NCBI RefSeq assembly: GCF_000330885.1
Contig: NC_020062.1
Coordinates: 194,374-258,373 of the forward strand
DNA length: 64,000 nucleotides
Reading direction: 5' to 3'
Source: Rhizobium tropici CIAT 899
GTDB lineage: Bacteria; Pseudomonadota; Alphaproteobacteria; Rhizobiales; Rhizobiaceae
This document shows, piece after piece, positions 26,699 through 35,103 of this stretch (its first letter is position 1; each line of letters starts with the position of its first letter). The translations under genes were made by a program, and so were the position numbers. The notes beneath the pieces were generated by a model. It was not told where the DNA came from. It ran no database searches and saw only the letters and a list, made by a program, of their open reading frames with translations.

Positions 26699-28050
26699 GA
26701 ATTAGGTCCTTACGGATTCGGTTGATATTGGGATCCGGCATCTGGATCGCCATAGCGCTGGTCCTGACTGGCGTCACAATCGGCTACTTATTCACGAAGA
26801 GTGTCGAACGCAGCGCTTCTGCTGACCTCTCGGCAACGATGTCGCGTCTCGTCGCTTTGATCAATGCAGACGCGCGCGATGCGGCGCCGGTGCTTATCGG
26901 CTCCTTGCCTGATCCACGCTACGATACTCCCATCAGCGGCCTCTACTGGCAGATCACGGATCTGGGCTCGCAGCAGATGATCCGCTCCCGCTCGCTTTGG
27001 GACCATGTCCTCATGCTGGATACGCCAAGCGAAGCCGGACAGCTCTCCAACGTTCATGGCCCCGCGGGACAATCATTGCTTGCCTTTTCCTTGACGGCAC
27101 GCTTTGCGAAAGCCAAAAGCGAGCGACGTTTCCAGGTCATCGTAGCTCAGGACCGGTCGATCCTTGATGAGGCGATCAAAAGTTTTGGGCGCGAATTGGC
27201 CGTGGCCCTCCTAATCCTCGGCAGCGTCCTGGTGCTTGCTGCAATTCTGCAGGTGCAATTCGGACTGTCGCCATTCAGGAAATTGCGCCAGGATATTGAG
27301 GGCATTCGCAAGGGTGCCGCGTCCTCAATCGATACCACCTATCCGCTGGAGGTGGTACCTGTTGTCAGCGAAGTAAACGCGTTGCTATCCCTGCAGCAGA
27401 AATCGATGGATTTTGCGCGCTCGCGCGCTTCAGATCTTGCGCATGGCCTGAAAACGCCGCTCGCTGTGCTTGGTACGATTGCTTACGAACTCGAAGAGGG
27501 CGGTGACAAGCGCAGCGCTGCTACGATTATTGACCTGACGAACGAAATGCGCGGCCGCATAGATTATCAGTTGCGTCTCGTCCGGCTGCGTCAACGCGTC
27601 CGGCTGCATGCTCTCAGCGCCTCGCTGAGCAACGTCGTTCCGCGCGCGATCGCAGTCCTGAAGAAAACGCGCACCAGCAAGCACCTCGACTGGGTAGTCG
27701 ACGTTATCGATGGTCTAGATGTCGATATTGATGCGAATGATCTGATCGAGCTTGTCGGCGTGATCCTTGAGAACGCTGCACAATGGGCAACCTCACGGAT
27801 TAGCGTGGAGGCCAAGAAGGACGCTGCGTTCGTCGAACTAAGGATATCCGACGACGGGCCGGGCATTCAATCTGCGGACCTTCGCACGATCGGCCGGCGC
27901 GGCGGACGTTTCGATGAGACAAGCTCAGGCACCGGCCTTGGCCTGGCGATCGCCTGCGAGATCGTCTCGCTGAACAACGGAACGATTGCTTTTGAACGAG
28001 CCCAGCTTGGAGGACTCGAGGTGACAATCCGCTTGCCGGTCGCTGATTGA
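26695..28050 (+). CDS. Sensor histidine kinase (PhoQ/QseC-like)
   Basis: The 451-residue kinase starts with TTG overlapping the regulator stop (TTGA). It has two transmembrane helices (about 10-33 and 168-188) enclosing a periplasmic domain of roughly 130 residues, a HAMP-like linker, the phospho-accepting His250 (SDLAHGLKTPLAVLG) and an ATPase domain with N-box (VILENAAQWA), G1 (SDDGPGI) and G2 (SGTGLGLAI). The HGLKTPLA form is typical of PhoQ-like alphaproteobacterial kinases. The ligand is unknown; the neighbouring acidic PepSY protein suggests cations or envelope stress. Confidence 0.93.
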   Translation: MRIRSLRIRLILGSGIWIAIALVLTGVTIGYLFTKSVERSASADLSATMSRLVALINADARDAAPVLIGSLPDPRYDTPISGLYWQITDLGSQQMIRSRSLWDHVLMLDTPSEAGQLSNVHGPAGQSLLAFSLTARFAKAKSERRFQVIVAQDRSILDEAIKSFGRELAVALLILGSVLVLAAILQVQFGLSPFRKLRQDIEGIRKGAASSIDTTYPLEVVPVVSEVNALLSLQQKSMDFARSRASDLAHGLKTPLAVLGTIAYELEEGGDKRSAATIIDLTNEMRGRIDYQLRLVRLRQRVRLHALSASLSNVVPRAIAVLKKTRTSKHLDWVVDVIDGLDVDIDANDLIELVGVILENAAQWATSRISVEAKKDAAFVELRISDDGPGIQSADLRTIGRRGGRFDETSSGTGLGLAIACEIVSLNNGTIAFERAQLGGLEVTIRLPVAD

Positions 28051-28553
28051 CGAACTTGCGCTACTTCGCACGAAGAGATCCGAACATCTATCTTCGAGAC
28101 ATTGCGATGCATGTGCCAAGGCTTCGACATCTCCTCTGGAGTGGATATGCCCGAGAGGCAAGCGAGACCGTAATGCAGATGCTTGCTCAATTACATCGGC
28201 ACGCCGGGCTGCACAATGCGAGCGGCAAGATCGGGCGGCTATACGAATTGATCAACAATCCTGGCAGCTAGGTGGTGCAGAACGCAGCTTCGATCGCCAA
28301 CTACCGCCAGCGATACTGATCCAGCCTGCCGATATCCAGCTGACCGGCGGAAAGTGCTGCCGACAGCCTCATCAATGCCCGCATGAACAAGAAGCGTCGG
28401 ATGCGTTGGTCGCCGATTGGCGCTCATGGGATTCTTCAAGTCCGAGCAGCCGTTGCGGACGGCCGCCTCAAAAAGGCAAAGCTTAATCTTGCGTGTGGCC
28501 CTACGTTTTCCCGCTCCCTCCACAATTCTGGTCTTATGTCGCTTGGCACGTAA
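28047..28553 (+). pseudogene. Decayed transposase, C-terminal part, three in-frame stops
   Basis: A single reading frame shows HVPRLRHLLWSGYAREA, later NYRQRY, SSLPISS, and SLINARMNKKRRMRWSP followed by IGAHGILQVRAAVADGRL. The RMRWSP-x-GAH-x-x-x-x-VRAAVLDG-type ending is found in transposases of rhizobial insertion sequences; I am unsure of the IS family. Stops occur at 28269, 28317 and 28341 in this frame, and it ends at 28551-28553. The apparent short frame overlapping the kinase stop is only its remaining 5' part. Confidence 0.65.
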
Positions 28554-28816
28554 GTGGGGTCTTACTCACTTTGTGGCCCCAACACCCGCCGAGAAACAGT
28601 CGATCAACCCACCACGGACAGTTGCTGGCACGAGGATAAACGCTATCCGGAAGGTAGCGTGATCCCGATCGGTGGTGCCTCCCTCGGTTGCATGCTCGAA
28701 CTATGGAAGCCAATCTTGACAGAAAAGGCGCCATCGGAGCCAGGCGGGGAGAGAATTCATCAAACACTCGGACATCTATCAAGTGAAAATCATGGTTTGG
28801 AAACCAGGAGATCATC

Positions 28817-29179
28817 ATGAGCACTGGGTTCGGATCGCCTCAAGATCTTGGAAACGGCGGTTATAGAGTAGGTGTTTCTCGATACAGCCAAGACGGCAAA
28901 AAATTCAACGCTACGGGTATGGTAGTCGTGAATATTGGAGACTACTCGGGAGATGAAACAGATCCTCAAAAGCGGGCATTGGCATTGGCGGTCTTAGCGG
29001 TAGCAGCTCATCCAGAGGTGTTAGTGCCAATCTCACCGATTCCTGCTCAGAAAATGCATATTATCTTGCGAGTACTCGACAAGGACGGAAAGGCGACCGA
29101 TCAAGATAGGGATTTCTTTCAGCCTAGTGATGCAGAACTGACAAAAGGTGCCACGACATATCAAACCAAGAATTCATGA
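28817..29179 (+). CDS. Hypothetical protein, 120 residues
   Basis: A good Shine-Dalgarno (AGGAG, 28807-28811) precedes the ATG. The product is soluble, without signal peptide or membrane segment, with a beta-rich pattern (YRVGVSRYSQDGKKFNATGMVVVNIG) followed by an Ala/Leu helix (KRALALAVLAVAAHP). I recognise no family. It stands alone between a dead transposase and a convergent DadA-like gene. Confidence 0.6.
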   Translation: MSTGFGSPQDLGNGGYRVGVSRYSQDGKKFNATGMVVVNIGDYSGDETDPQKRALALAVLAVAAHPEVLVPISPIPAQKMHIILRVLDKDGKATDQDRDFFQPSDAELTKGATTYQTKNS

Positions 29180-29287
29180 GCGAAGAAGACACCCCGAGGG
29201 ACGCCCATCTTCACGCAACAAAGATTCTAACGCGCATCATGAGGCAGTAGAGGAGCCAACGCCTCCTCTCAGCAAGCCAACAGCCAG

Positions 29288-30544
29288 TTATTGCCTGAAA
29301 CGGCTGGGCAGAAAAGGGCGCGCCTCGCCGCTGATGCGATTTTCGAGCGCGTCGAGCACGAGATCCGCCGTCTTGGGAGCGGCGGCAATGCCGACATGTC
29401 CGTGGCCGAATGCGGCGATCAGGCTGGGATGGCGCGATAGCGGGCCGATCACCGGCAGGCCATCCGGCGTGGAGGGACGATGCCCCATCCAGAGCCGAAG
29501 CCTGGGTGTCTTGTCGGTGGACAGATAGGGGTAGCTCGCTAGGGCATGCCGTTGCAGCACCTGCGCGCGCTCCCAATTCGGGGGTTTATCGACCGTTGCA
29601 AGCTCGACCTGGCCCGAAAGGCGCAGACCCATGTCGGTCGGTGTATTGGCCATCCGGCCCGTGCTCGGCATCACGGGAATCTCGAAGGGTGTTTGCCCCG
29701 ACGTCACGGTCACATGGTAACCCCGTTCGCTCTGCATCGGAATGCGTACGCCGAGCGGGCGCAGCAGGCGGCCGGAGTGTATGCCTGCGGCCACGACGAT
29801 GCGGTCTGCGGAGAGCGTCTCGCCACTCTCGAGTACCGCTTGCGGCGTCACGCCGTCCAGGATGGCTGTCACGGCGGATTGGTGGAATTGTACGCCCTTG
29901 CGTCGCGCGGCGTCCACAATGCCGGCTACATAGCCTCCGGTGTCGCGGCAATGAGCACCGTTGACCACGTGGATGGCGAACCGGTAGGCAGGGCCGAGTG
30001 CCGGCAGCCTTCTGCGAATTTCGGTTTCGTTCCATTCCGCATAGGCAACGCCGTTTTCTCGGCGCAGCTCCCAGCTCAGCGCTTCCGCCTCGAAGGAAGC
30101 CCGGTCGGGATAGGCGTAGAGTAGCCCCTTTTGAAGAACGAGCTGCTCCTGTCCGGTCTTTCGTGCGAGTTCCAGATGTCGCTCGGGGCCATCGTGCAGC
30201 AAGAAGCTCAGCAATTTCGCCGTCCGGCGCACGCGGGTCTTGCTGGCGCCGGCCCACAAAAACCGCAGAAGCCAGGGCGTCAGCTGCGGCAGGGACCTCC
30301 AATCGATCGTTAGCGGCCCATTTCGATCGAGAAGGAAACCGGGAACCTTTCGCCACAGACCGGGCATGCTCATCGGTATGATCGAGGCCGGGCTGATCCA
30401 GCCGCCATTGCCGTAGCTTGCTCCGGCTTCGCTGCCCGGTGCGTTGCCGTCGCAAATTGCGACATCCCAGCCTGCTTCCGCCAGCCTCAACGCTGCCGTG
30501 GCACCGATAATGCCCGCGCCGACCACGATTACCTTGCCTGTCAT
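29288..30544 (-). CDS. D-amino-acid dehydrogenase-like FAD oxidoreductase (DadA type)
   Basis: The 418-residue protein has the FAD Rossmann motif VVGAGIIGATAALRLAEAG (residues 6-24), SEAGASYGNGGWISP, and the C-terminal block GHRPSTPDGLPVIGPLSRHP...FGHGHVGIAAAPKTADLV. It should oxidise amino acids to 2-oxo acids at the membrane. It is the last gene of an operon with an amino-acid importer and an Asp/Glu-racemase-family protein, so import, isomer change and oxidation are encoded together. Sequence blocks show it is a relative of the DadA-like gene at 13.1-14.3 kb but not a recent copy. Confidence 0.9.
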   Translation of the reverse strand: MTGKVIVVGAGIIGATAALRLAEAGWDVAICDGNAPGSEAGASYGNGGWISPASIIPMSMPGLWRKVPGFLLDRNGPLTIDWRSLPQLTPWLLRFLWAGASKTRVRRTAKLLSFLLHDGPERHLELARKTGQEQLVLQKGLLYAYPDRASFEAEALSWELRRENGVAYAEWNETEIRRRLPALGPAYRFAIHVVNGAHCRDTGGYVAGIVDAARRKGVQFHQSAVTAILDGVTPQAVLESGETLSADRIVVAAGIHSGRLLRPLGVRIPMQSERGYHVTVTSGQTPFEIPVMPSTGRMANTPTDMGLRLSGQVELATVDKPPNWERAQVLQRHALASYPYLSTDKTPRLRLWMGHRPSTPDGLPVIGPLSRHPSLIAAFGHGHVGIAAAPKTADLVLDALENRISGEARPFLPSRFRQ

Positions 30545-30562
30545 TGCCGTTTCGTCCTGCTT

Positions 30563-31357
30563 TCAGGAAAGTCCGCCATGGAAATGGCTGAGGAATTCCC
30601 GCGTTCTCGTCTCGCGAGGTTCATTGATGACTTGGCGCGCATCACCGGACTCGACGACGAAGCCGTCCTGCATGAAGATGACCGAGTCGGCGACATCGCG
30701 GGCAAAGGCCATCTCGTGAGTGACGAGGATCATCGTCATGCCCTGCTCGGCGAGCTGACGGATGACAGCCAGAACCTCGCCGACCAGCGCCGGATCGAGG
30801 GCAGAGGTGGCCTCGTCGAACAGCATGACTTCCGGTTTCATGGCGAGCGCCCGGGCAATCGCCACACGCTGCTTCTGTCCACCCGAGAGCTGCTCCGGGC
30901 GTGCATCGGCCTTCTCGACCAAGCCGACTTTGGCGAGAAGTTCCATGGCGACGGTCCGAGCGGAATTCCTGTCCTGTTTCAAAACGCTCACCGGGCCGAC
31001 CATCACATTGTCGATGACACTCATGTGTGGAAACAGATTGAAGTTCTGAAACACCATCCCCGTATTCGCGCGGAAGGCTGCGAGATCCCTGTCGCGCATG
31101 GCGACCCGGCCCGCGGAAAAATCCATCCGCCTTCCGCCGATGGTGATGCAACCCGCATCGGGCAATGACAGAAGATTGAGGCTGCGCAACAGGGTCGACT
31201 TTCCCGAGCCACTCGGCCCGATCATCGCCACGACATGACCACGCGGGACGGAAAGGTTGATGTCCTTCAAGACTTCCAGCGGCCCGAAGGATTTCTTCAG
31301 GCCTACGACCTCGATCATCGGTTCCTCGTCGCCCGTTCTGTCTACCTTGCTATTCAT
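30563..31357 (-). CDS. Amino-acid ABC transporter ATP-binding protein
   Basis: The 264-residue ATPase has Walker A GPSGSGKST, Q-loop FQNFNLFPHMSVIDNV, signature LSGGQKQRVAIARALA and Walker B VMLFDEATSALDPALVGEVL. It overlaps the permease stop by 4 bases. Confidence 0.93.
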   Translation of the reverse strand: MNSKVDRTGDEEPMIEVVGLKKSFGPLEVLKDINLSVPRGHVVAMIGPSGSGKSTLLRSLNLLSLPDAGCITIGGRRMDFSAGRVAMRDRDLAAFRANTGMVFQNFNLFPHMSVIDNVMVGPVSVLKQDRNSARTVAMELLAKVGLVEKADARPEQLSGGQKQRVAIARALAMKPEVMLFDEATSALDPALVGEVLAVIRQLAEQGMTMILVTHEMAFARDVADSVIFMQDGFVVESGDARQVINEPRETRTREFLSHFHGGLS

Positions 31358-32010
31358 GCCTTGCGACCCTCCAGCCAGTGCGCCAGGCGTGTCATGGGGA
31401 ACAGGACCGCCAGATAGATGAATGCAATCAAGGTGTAGGTTTCAAGCGGCCGGTAGGTGGCCGAGGTCACGAGCTGACCTTGGTAGAGCAGATCGGGCAC
31501 GGCGAGCACGGAGAGGAGCGAGGTGTTCTTGAGCTGCAGGACGGACTGATTGACCAGCGGCGGCACCATGCGGCGCAGCGCCTGCGGCAAGATGATCTTA
31601 GCCATCAACTGGCCTCGTCGCATGCCGATCGCGCGGCCCGCATCCCATTGTCCTGTATCGATCGAGACGATACCGCCCCGAATGATTTCGGCGTAAAACG
31701 CGGCGCCGTACATGGTCAGCGTGATGAAGGCCGCCATTGCTGGCGAGATCTGGATTCCGACCAGCATGGGCAGGGCGTAGTAACACCAGACCAGCTGCAC
31801 GAGGACGGGCGTACAGCGGAACAGTTCCACGATCGTCATGATCGGAACGGTGACGATTTTCAAACCCGAAAGCCGGGCAAGAGCGAAGAGGGTACCAACG
31901 ACAATTCCGGAGACGATGGTCAGAATGGTAAAGCCGACCGTGTAGCCCAAGCCTTGAAGAAAGAGGCCGCGGTACTGCCAAAGGCTGGAGAAGTCCCATT
32001 GATATTGCAT
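31354..32010 (-). CDS. Amino-acid ABC transporter permease
   Basis: A 218-residue membrane protein starting MQYQWDFSSLWQYRGLFLQG, with the PAAT motif VELFRCTPVLVQLVWCYYALP and an EAA-like loop GRAIGMRRGQLMAKIILPQ. Its ATG at 32010 shares one base with the racemase stop (TGATG). The longer frame to 32070 lies inside the racemase gene. One permease gene only, so probably a homodimer. Confidence 0.9.
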   Translation of the reverse strand: MQYQWDFSSLWQYRGLFLQGLGYTVGFTILTIVSGIVVGTLFALARLSGLKIVTVPIMTIVELFRCTPVLVQLVWCYYALPMLVGIQISPAMAAFITLTMYGAAFYAEIIRGGIVSIDTGQWDAGRAIGMRRGQLMAKIILPQALRRMVPPLVNQSVLQLKNTSLLSVLAVPDLLYQGQLVTSATYRPLETYTLIAFIYLAVLFPMTRLAHWLEGRKA

Positions 32011-32723
32011 CACAGCGCGCTTTGTTCGGCCCGGCGGAATGTCCGGGGAGAGGTTGAGGTGAAAAGCCACTCGCCAAGCGTCAGGATGTCGAAGACAGGG
32101 AGGCCGAGAGCAGCCGAAATCGCCTGCGCAAAGGGTGGCATGTTAGTGCATTCCAGCACGATGGCGCCAACGAATGGATGCTCGGCGATGAGCTTTCTGG
32201 CTGCATCGATCACTTCGGCCTCCAAGGCTGCATGATCATATGCGGCAGAGCCCTCGATGAGCGCATGAAATGCGCCGCCGGCGGGCACTCCGCGCACGGG
32301 CACGGACGGATCGGCCCCACAGGCTTCGAACACTTGCGGACCGAGGCTGGCTGCATCATAGGTTATCACGCCGGGACGCAGTCCGGCTCCAAGCGTCATT
32401 TCGATCATGGGCAGCTGCATAAGGCTGGATGCGGCGACCGGCACACCCAACGCACCTGCCAGTTTTCGCTGATGTCGCGCCATGAAGCCGCAGGACGTGA
32501 TAATCGCGCTGCAGCCCTCTGCGATCAGCTCTCGTCCGGCGGCAATGAAATCGTCGACGAGACCCTCGCCGCCCGCGCGGACGACGAGGGAAACGGACGC
32601 ACCGCGCACCTGGCGGAACTTGACCGGAAAGCGCCATGACCCGGCATGGCCAACATCGCCAGGCGGGCGTTCGAACCTCGTATCCAGCATGATGATGCCC
32701 AAAGCACCTGAAGAGACGGACAT
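32010..32723 (-). CDS. Asp/Glu/hydantoin racemase-family protein
   Basis: The 237-residue protein belongs to the aspartate/glutamate racemase superfamily. Two catalytic Cys candidates stand in the usual places: CSAIITSCGFMARHQ near residue 77 and IVLECTNMPPFA near 192. The enzymes racemise or decarboxylate acids through paired thiols. Encoded between the binding protein and permease genes, it probably converts the imported amino acid into the isomer that the DadA-like enzyme oxidises; the actual substrate is unknown. Confidence 0.85.
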   Translation of the reverse strand: MSVSSGALGIIMLDTRFERPPGDVGHAGSWRFPVKFRQVRGASVSLVVRAGGEGLVDDFIAAGRELIAEGCSAIITSCGFMARHQRKLAGALGVPVAASSLMQLPMIEMTLGAGLRPGVITYDAASLGPQVFEACGADPSVPVRGVPAGGAFHALIEGSAAYDHAALEAEVIDAARKLIAEHPFVGAIVLECTNMPPFAQAISAALGLPVFDILTLGEWLFTSTSPRTFRRAEQSAL

Positions 32724-32734
32724 GGTCGTGCCTG

Positions 32735-33568
32735 TCAGAAGGTGAGGTTTGCAGGCAGTGCAGCCTTGTCGACACCGACGAGCGCGAGGCTATCGACAAT
32801 CCAGCTCGATACCTTGCCTTGTCCGCGGCGTTCGGCAAGCCAGGCATCGACATAGTCGCGGAATTCGCCATTCGGATCACGCCGCACGCCGATCGTGGTC
32901 GGCTGGCTTCCGTGAGGGTCCGGAATGATGAGCTTAACGTTCGGGGCGAGGTGTTTCGTCGTCACGACGGCAAGCAGCGCGACCTGGATGATGGCGTCGG
33001 CGCGGCCCGATTGAAGCGCCAGAATGGTCTCATCGGCGGATTTGAGCGCGACCAGCGTGCAGTTCGGCAGGTTCTTGCGGGCGAAATTGTCCTGCGTCGA
33101 GCCGAGGTCGACCGCGACCCGCATCTCCGGCTTGTTCATCTCTTCCCACTTCGTCACTTCAAGATCCTTCCGGGCGACAAGCGTGAAGGTATTGTCCATC
33201 AGCGCCTGGGTAAAATCGACGACCTTGGCGCGCTGGGGATTGTTGCTAAGCCCGAACATGATGTCGATCTTGTCGCTTTGCAGATCGATCACGGCGTTGC
33301 CCCAGGTCGTCTCGACCAATTCCAGCTTGACGCCGATATATTGCGCGAGGTCGTGTCCCATCGCGACACAGAAGCCTTCCCACTCTCCGGTTGCCAGGTT
33401 CTTGTGATAATAAGGCTCGGTGCCTGCAAACACGCCGATCCGCAGCGCACCACGAGCCCGGATCGCCGCGAGGGTCGGACCTTCGGTCGCTGCAAGAAGT
33501 GCGGAGGGGGGAAGGAGTGCAGCGGCGCCTGTGAGCAGCATTGCCTTTCCGAAGTCACGTCTGTTCAT
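32735..33568 (-). CDS. Amino-acid ABC transporter substrate-binding protein, Tat-type signal
   Basis: The 277-residue protein begins NRRDFGKAMLLTGAAALLPPSALLA, a twin-arginine-like signal (RRDF), which is unusual for this family. The mature part shows SBP_bac_3 elements: GALRIGVFAGTEPYYHKN, AMGHDLAQYIGVKLELVE, IDIMFGLSNNPQRAKVVDF. It is first gene of the importer, racemase and dehydrogenase operon. A Lrp-type regulator gene lies directly upstream on the same strand (28-base gap). Confidence 0.9.
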   Translation of the reverse strand: MNRRDFGKAMLLTGAAALLPPSALLAATEGPTLAAIRARGALRIGVFAGTEPYYHKNLATGEWEGFCVAMGHDLAQYIGVKLELVETTWGNAVIDLQSDKIDIMFGLSNNPQRAKVVDFTQALMDNTFTLVARKDLEVTKWEEMNKPEMRVAVDLGSTQDNFARKNLPNCTLVALKSADETILALQSGRADAIIQVALLAVVTTKHLAPNVKLIIPDPHGSQPTTIGVRRDPNGEFRDYVDAWLAERRGQGKVSSWIVDSLALVGVDKAALPANLTF

Positions 33569-33596
33569 GGTCGTATCCCAGTTGATTGTTCGTTCC

Positions 33597-34061
33597 CTAT
33601 TGCGCCTTGCGGGCGATCAATGCGTTTTCGCGATTGATTTTGTTGGAAAGCACGACCGAATAGGTCACGCTTTCGATTTCTTCGATCCGGGCAAGCTCTT
33701 CGATGAGTGCTTCCAGATCTTCCAAAAAATTGACGTTCACACGGCAGAGAATGTTGGCCGGGCCGCTGATCGCATCGGCGGTAGAGATCTCTGGGTAGCC
33801 GCGCAATAGTGCAAACAGCCTTTGCGTAGCGCGCAGGGCGGTGGTGATGAAAATATAGGCTGAAACGCTCTGATCGATCTCGCGGCGACCCACGATCGCG
33901 CGGTAGCCAAGGATGACGCCGCGGCGCTCCAGTCGCTCGATGCGCTCCTGGACACTCGAGCGTGCGAGGCCGACACGTCGTGCCAATTCACTGGCCGGCA
34001 CGCGAGCATTTTCCTCCAGCATGCTGAGCAGATTGCGATCAATGCTGTCGCCGTAGTCCAT
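33597..34061 (-). CDS. Lrp/AsnC-family regulator
   Basis: This 154-residue protein has the Lrp winged-helix start (DSIDRNLLSMLEENARVPASEL, RRVGLARSSVQERIERLERRGVI) and a C-terminal RAM ligand domain (GPANILCRVNVNFLEDLEAL). The ATG at 34061 fits the family start; the frame is open to 34175 but the extra residues overlap the divergent gene. It likely responds to an amino acid and controls the downstream importer operon. Confidence 0.9.
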   Translation of the reverse strand: MDYGDSIDRNLLSMLEENARVPASELARRVGLARSSVQERIERLERRGVILGYRAIVGRREIDQSVSAYIFITTALRATQRLFALLRGYPEISTADAISGPANILCRVNVNFLEDLEALIEELARIEEIESVTYSVVLSNKINRENALIARKAQ

Positions 34062-34173
34062 GTCGTTCCCACTTTCTTTTGTGGAAAGACTGCTTTCAAA
34101 CTTTCCCAAAGAAAAGCATTGAAAAATGGGTTCTTCATGACTTTTATTCATGCTGACCAACAGGAGCTTCGTC

Positions 34174-35103
34174 ATGCGCCGTTTTCTGCCATCCTTGAGC
34201 GCCCTGCACGCATTCGATGCCTCCGTGCGTCACCTGAGCTTTACCAAGGCTGCCGAGGACATTGGGATCACGCAAAGCGGCATCAGCCGGCAGATAAAAA
34301 ACCTCGAGGATTTTCTTGGGCTTACCCTGTTCGAGCGAGCCGGCCCGAAACTGATCCTGACGGAAGAGGGCGCGCGTTATTATGATGAGATTTCGCGCCT
34401 CCTCGACAAGCTGGAAGATGTCTCCATCGATGCCGTCCGCGGTCGAAAGGCGCAGAGCATGCTGAAGATCGGCTTTCCGCCGACACTGATGCGACGCTGG
34501 GGCGCAGCGATGCTGACCGCCTTTGCCGCCGCGCATCCCCAGACATGGTTCGAGGTCTATCCTTGCCGCCACGATCTCGATTTTGCGGTGTCCGAACTGG
34601 ATCTGGCGTTTGTGCGCGGTACAGGCAATTGGAGCGGCGCCCGCAGCCAGTTGCTCTTCGACGAAGAGCTGATCGTGGTTGGCGCGCCGAAACTGGTGCC
34701 GTTGCAAGGCTTGCCAAGCGACGAGGCCCTGTTGGAATATCCGTTGATCCAGAATTCCAGTCGCCCGAGCTTGTGGCTGCATTGGCTGCGGGGTGCGGGT
34801 GTGCACTACAAGAGCCGTATCTACGGTCCACGCCTGCCGAACTTCGATATGATCCTTGAATGCGCCATCAACGGCATGGGGCTGGCAGTCGTTCCCGAGC
34901 TCCATGTCCGCACCGAACTTGCCGCGGGAATTCTGAAGCCCGCTTTAAGCAGGCTTCAGACATCGGGGGAGGGCTTTTATCTCTGTTTCCCGCAGGCGCG
35001 GATGAACTCGGCCAATGTGCGGATCTTCCGCGACTGGTTCGCCACTGAATTCACCCGCCGGCGGCAATTCCTGCCCCCGGCTTTTCCGTTAGATCAAAAA
35101 TAG
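34174..35103 (+). CDS. LysR-family regulator (GcvA-like)
   Basis: The 309-residue protein starts RRFLPSLSALHAFDASVRHL with the LysR helix-turn-helix FTKAAEDIGITQSGISRQIKNLE, and ends with the periplasmic-binding-like effector domain. I chose ATG 34174, 7 bases after AGGAG, over 34150. The layout is the GcvA/AmpR subgroup. It is divergent from Lrp and convergent with the ThDP enzyme gene, overlapping it by 10 bases at the 3' ends. Confidence 0.9.
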   Translation: MRRFLPSLSALHAFDASVRHLSFTKAAEDIGITQSGISRQIKNLEDFLGLTLFERAGPKLILTEEGARYYDEISRLLDKLEDVSIDAVRGRKAQSMLKIGFPPTLMRRWGAAMLTAFAAAHPQTWFEVYPCRHDLDFAVSELDLAFVRGTGNWSGARSQLLFDEELIVVGAPKLVPLQGLPSDEALLEYPLIQNSSRPSLWLHWLRGAGVHYKSRIYGPRLPNFDMILECAINGMGLAVVPELHVRTELAAGILKPALSRLQTSGEGFYLCFPQARMNSANVRIFRDWFATEFTRRRQFLPPAFPLDQK

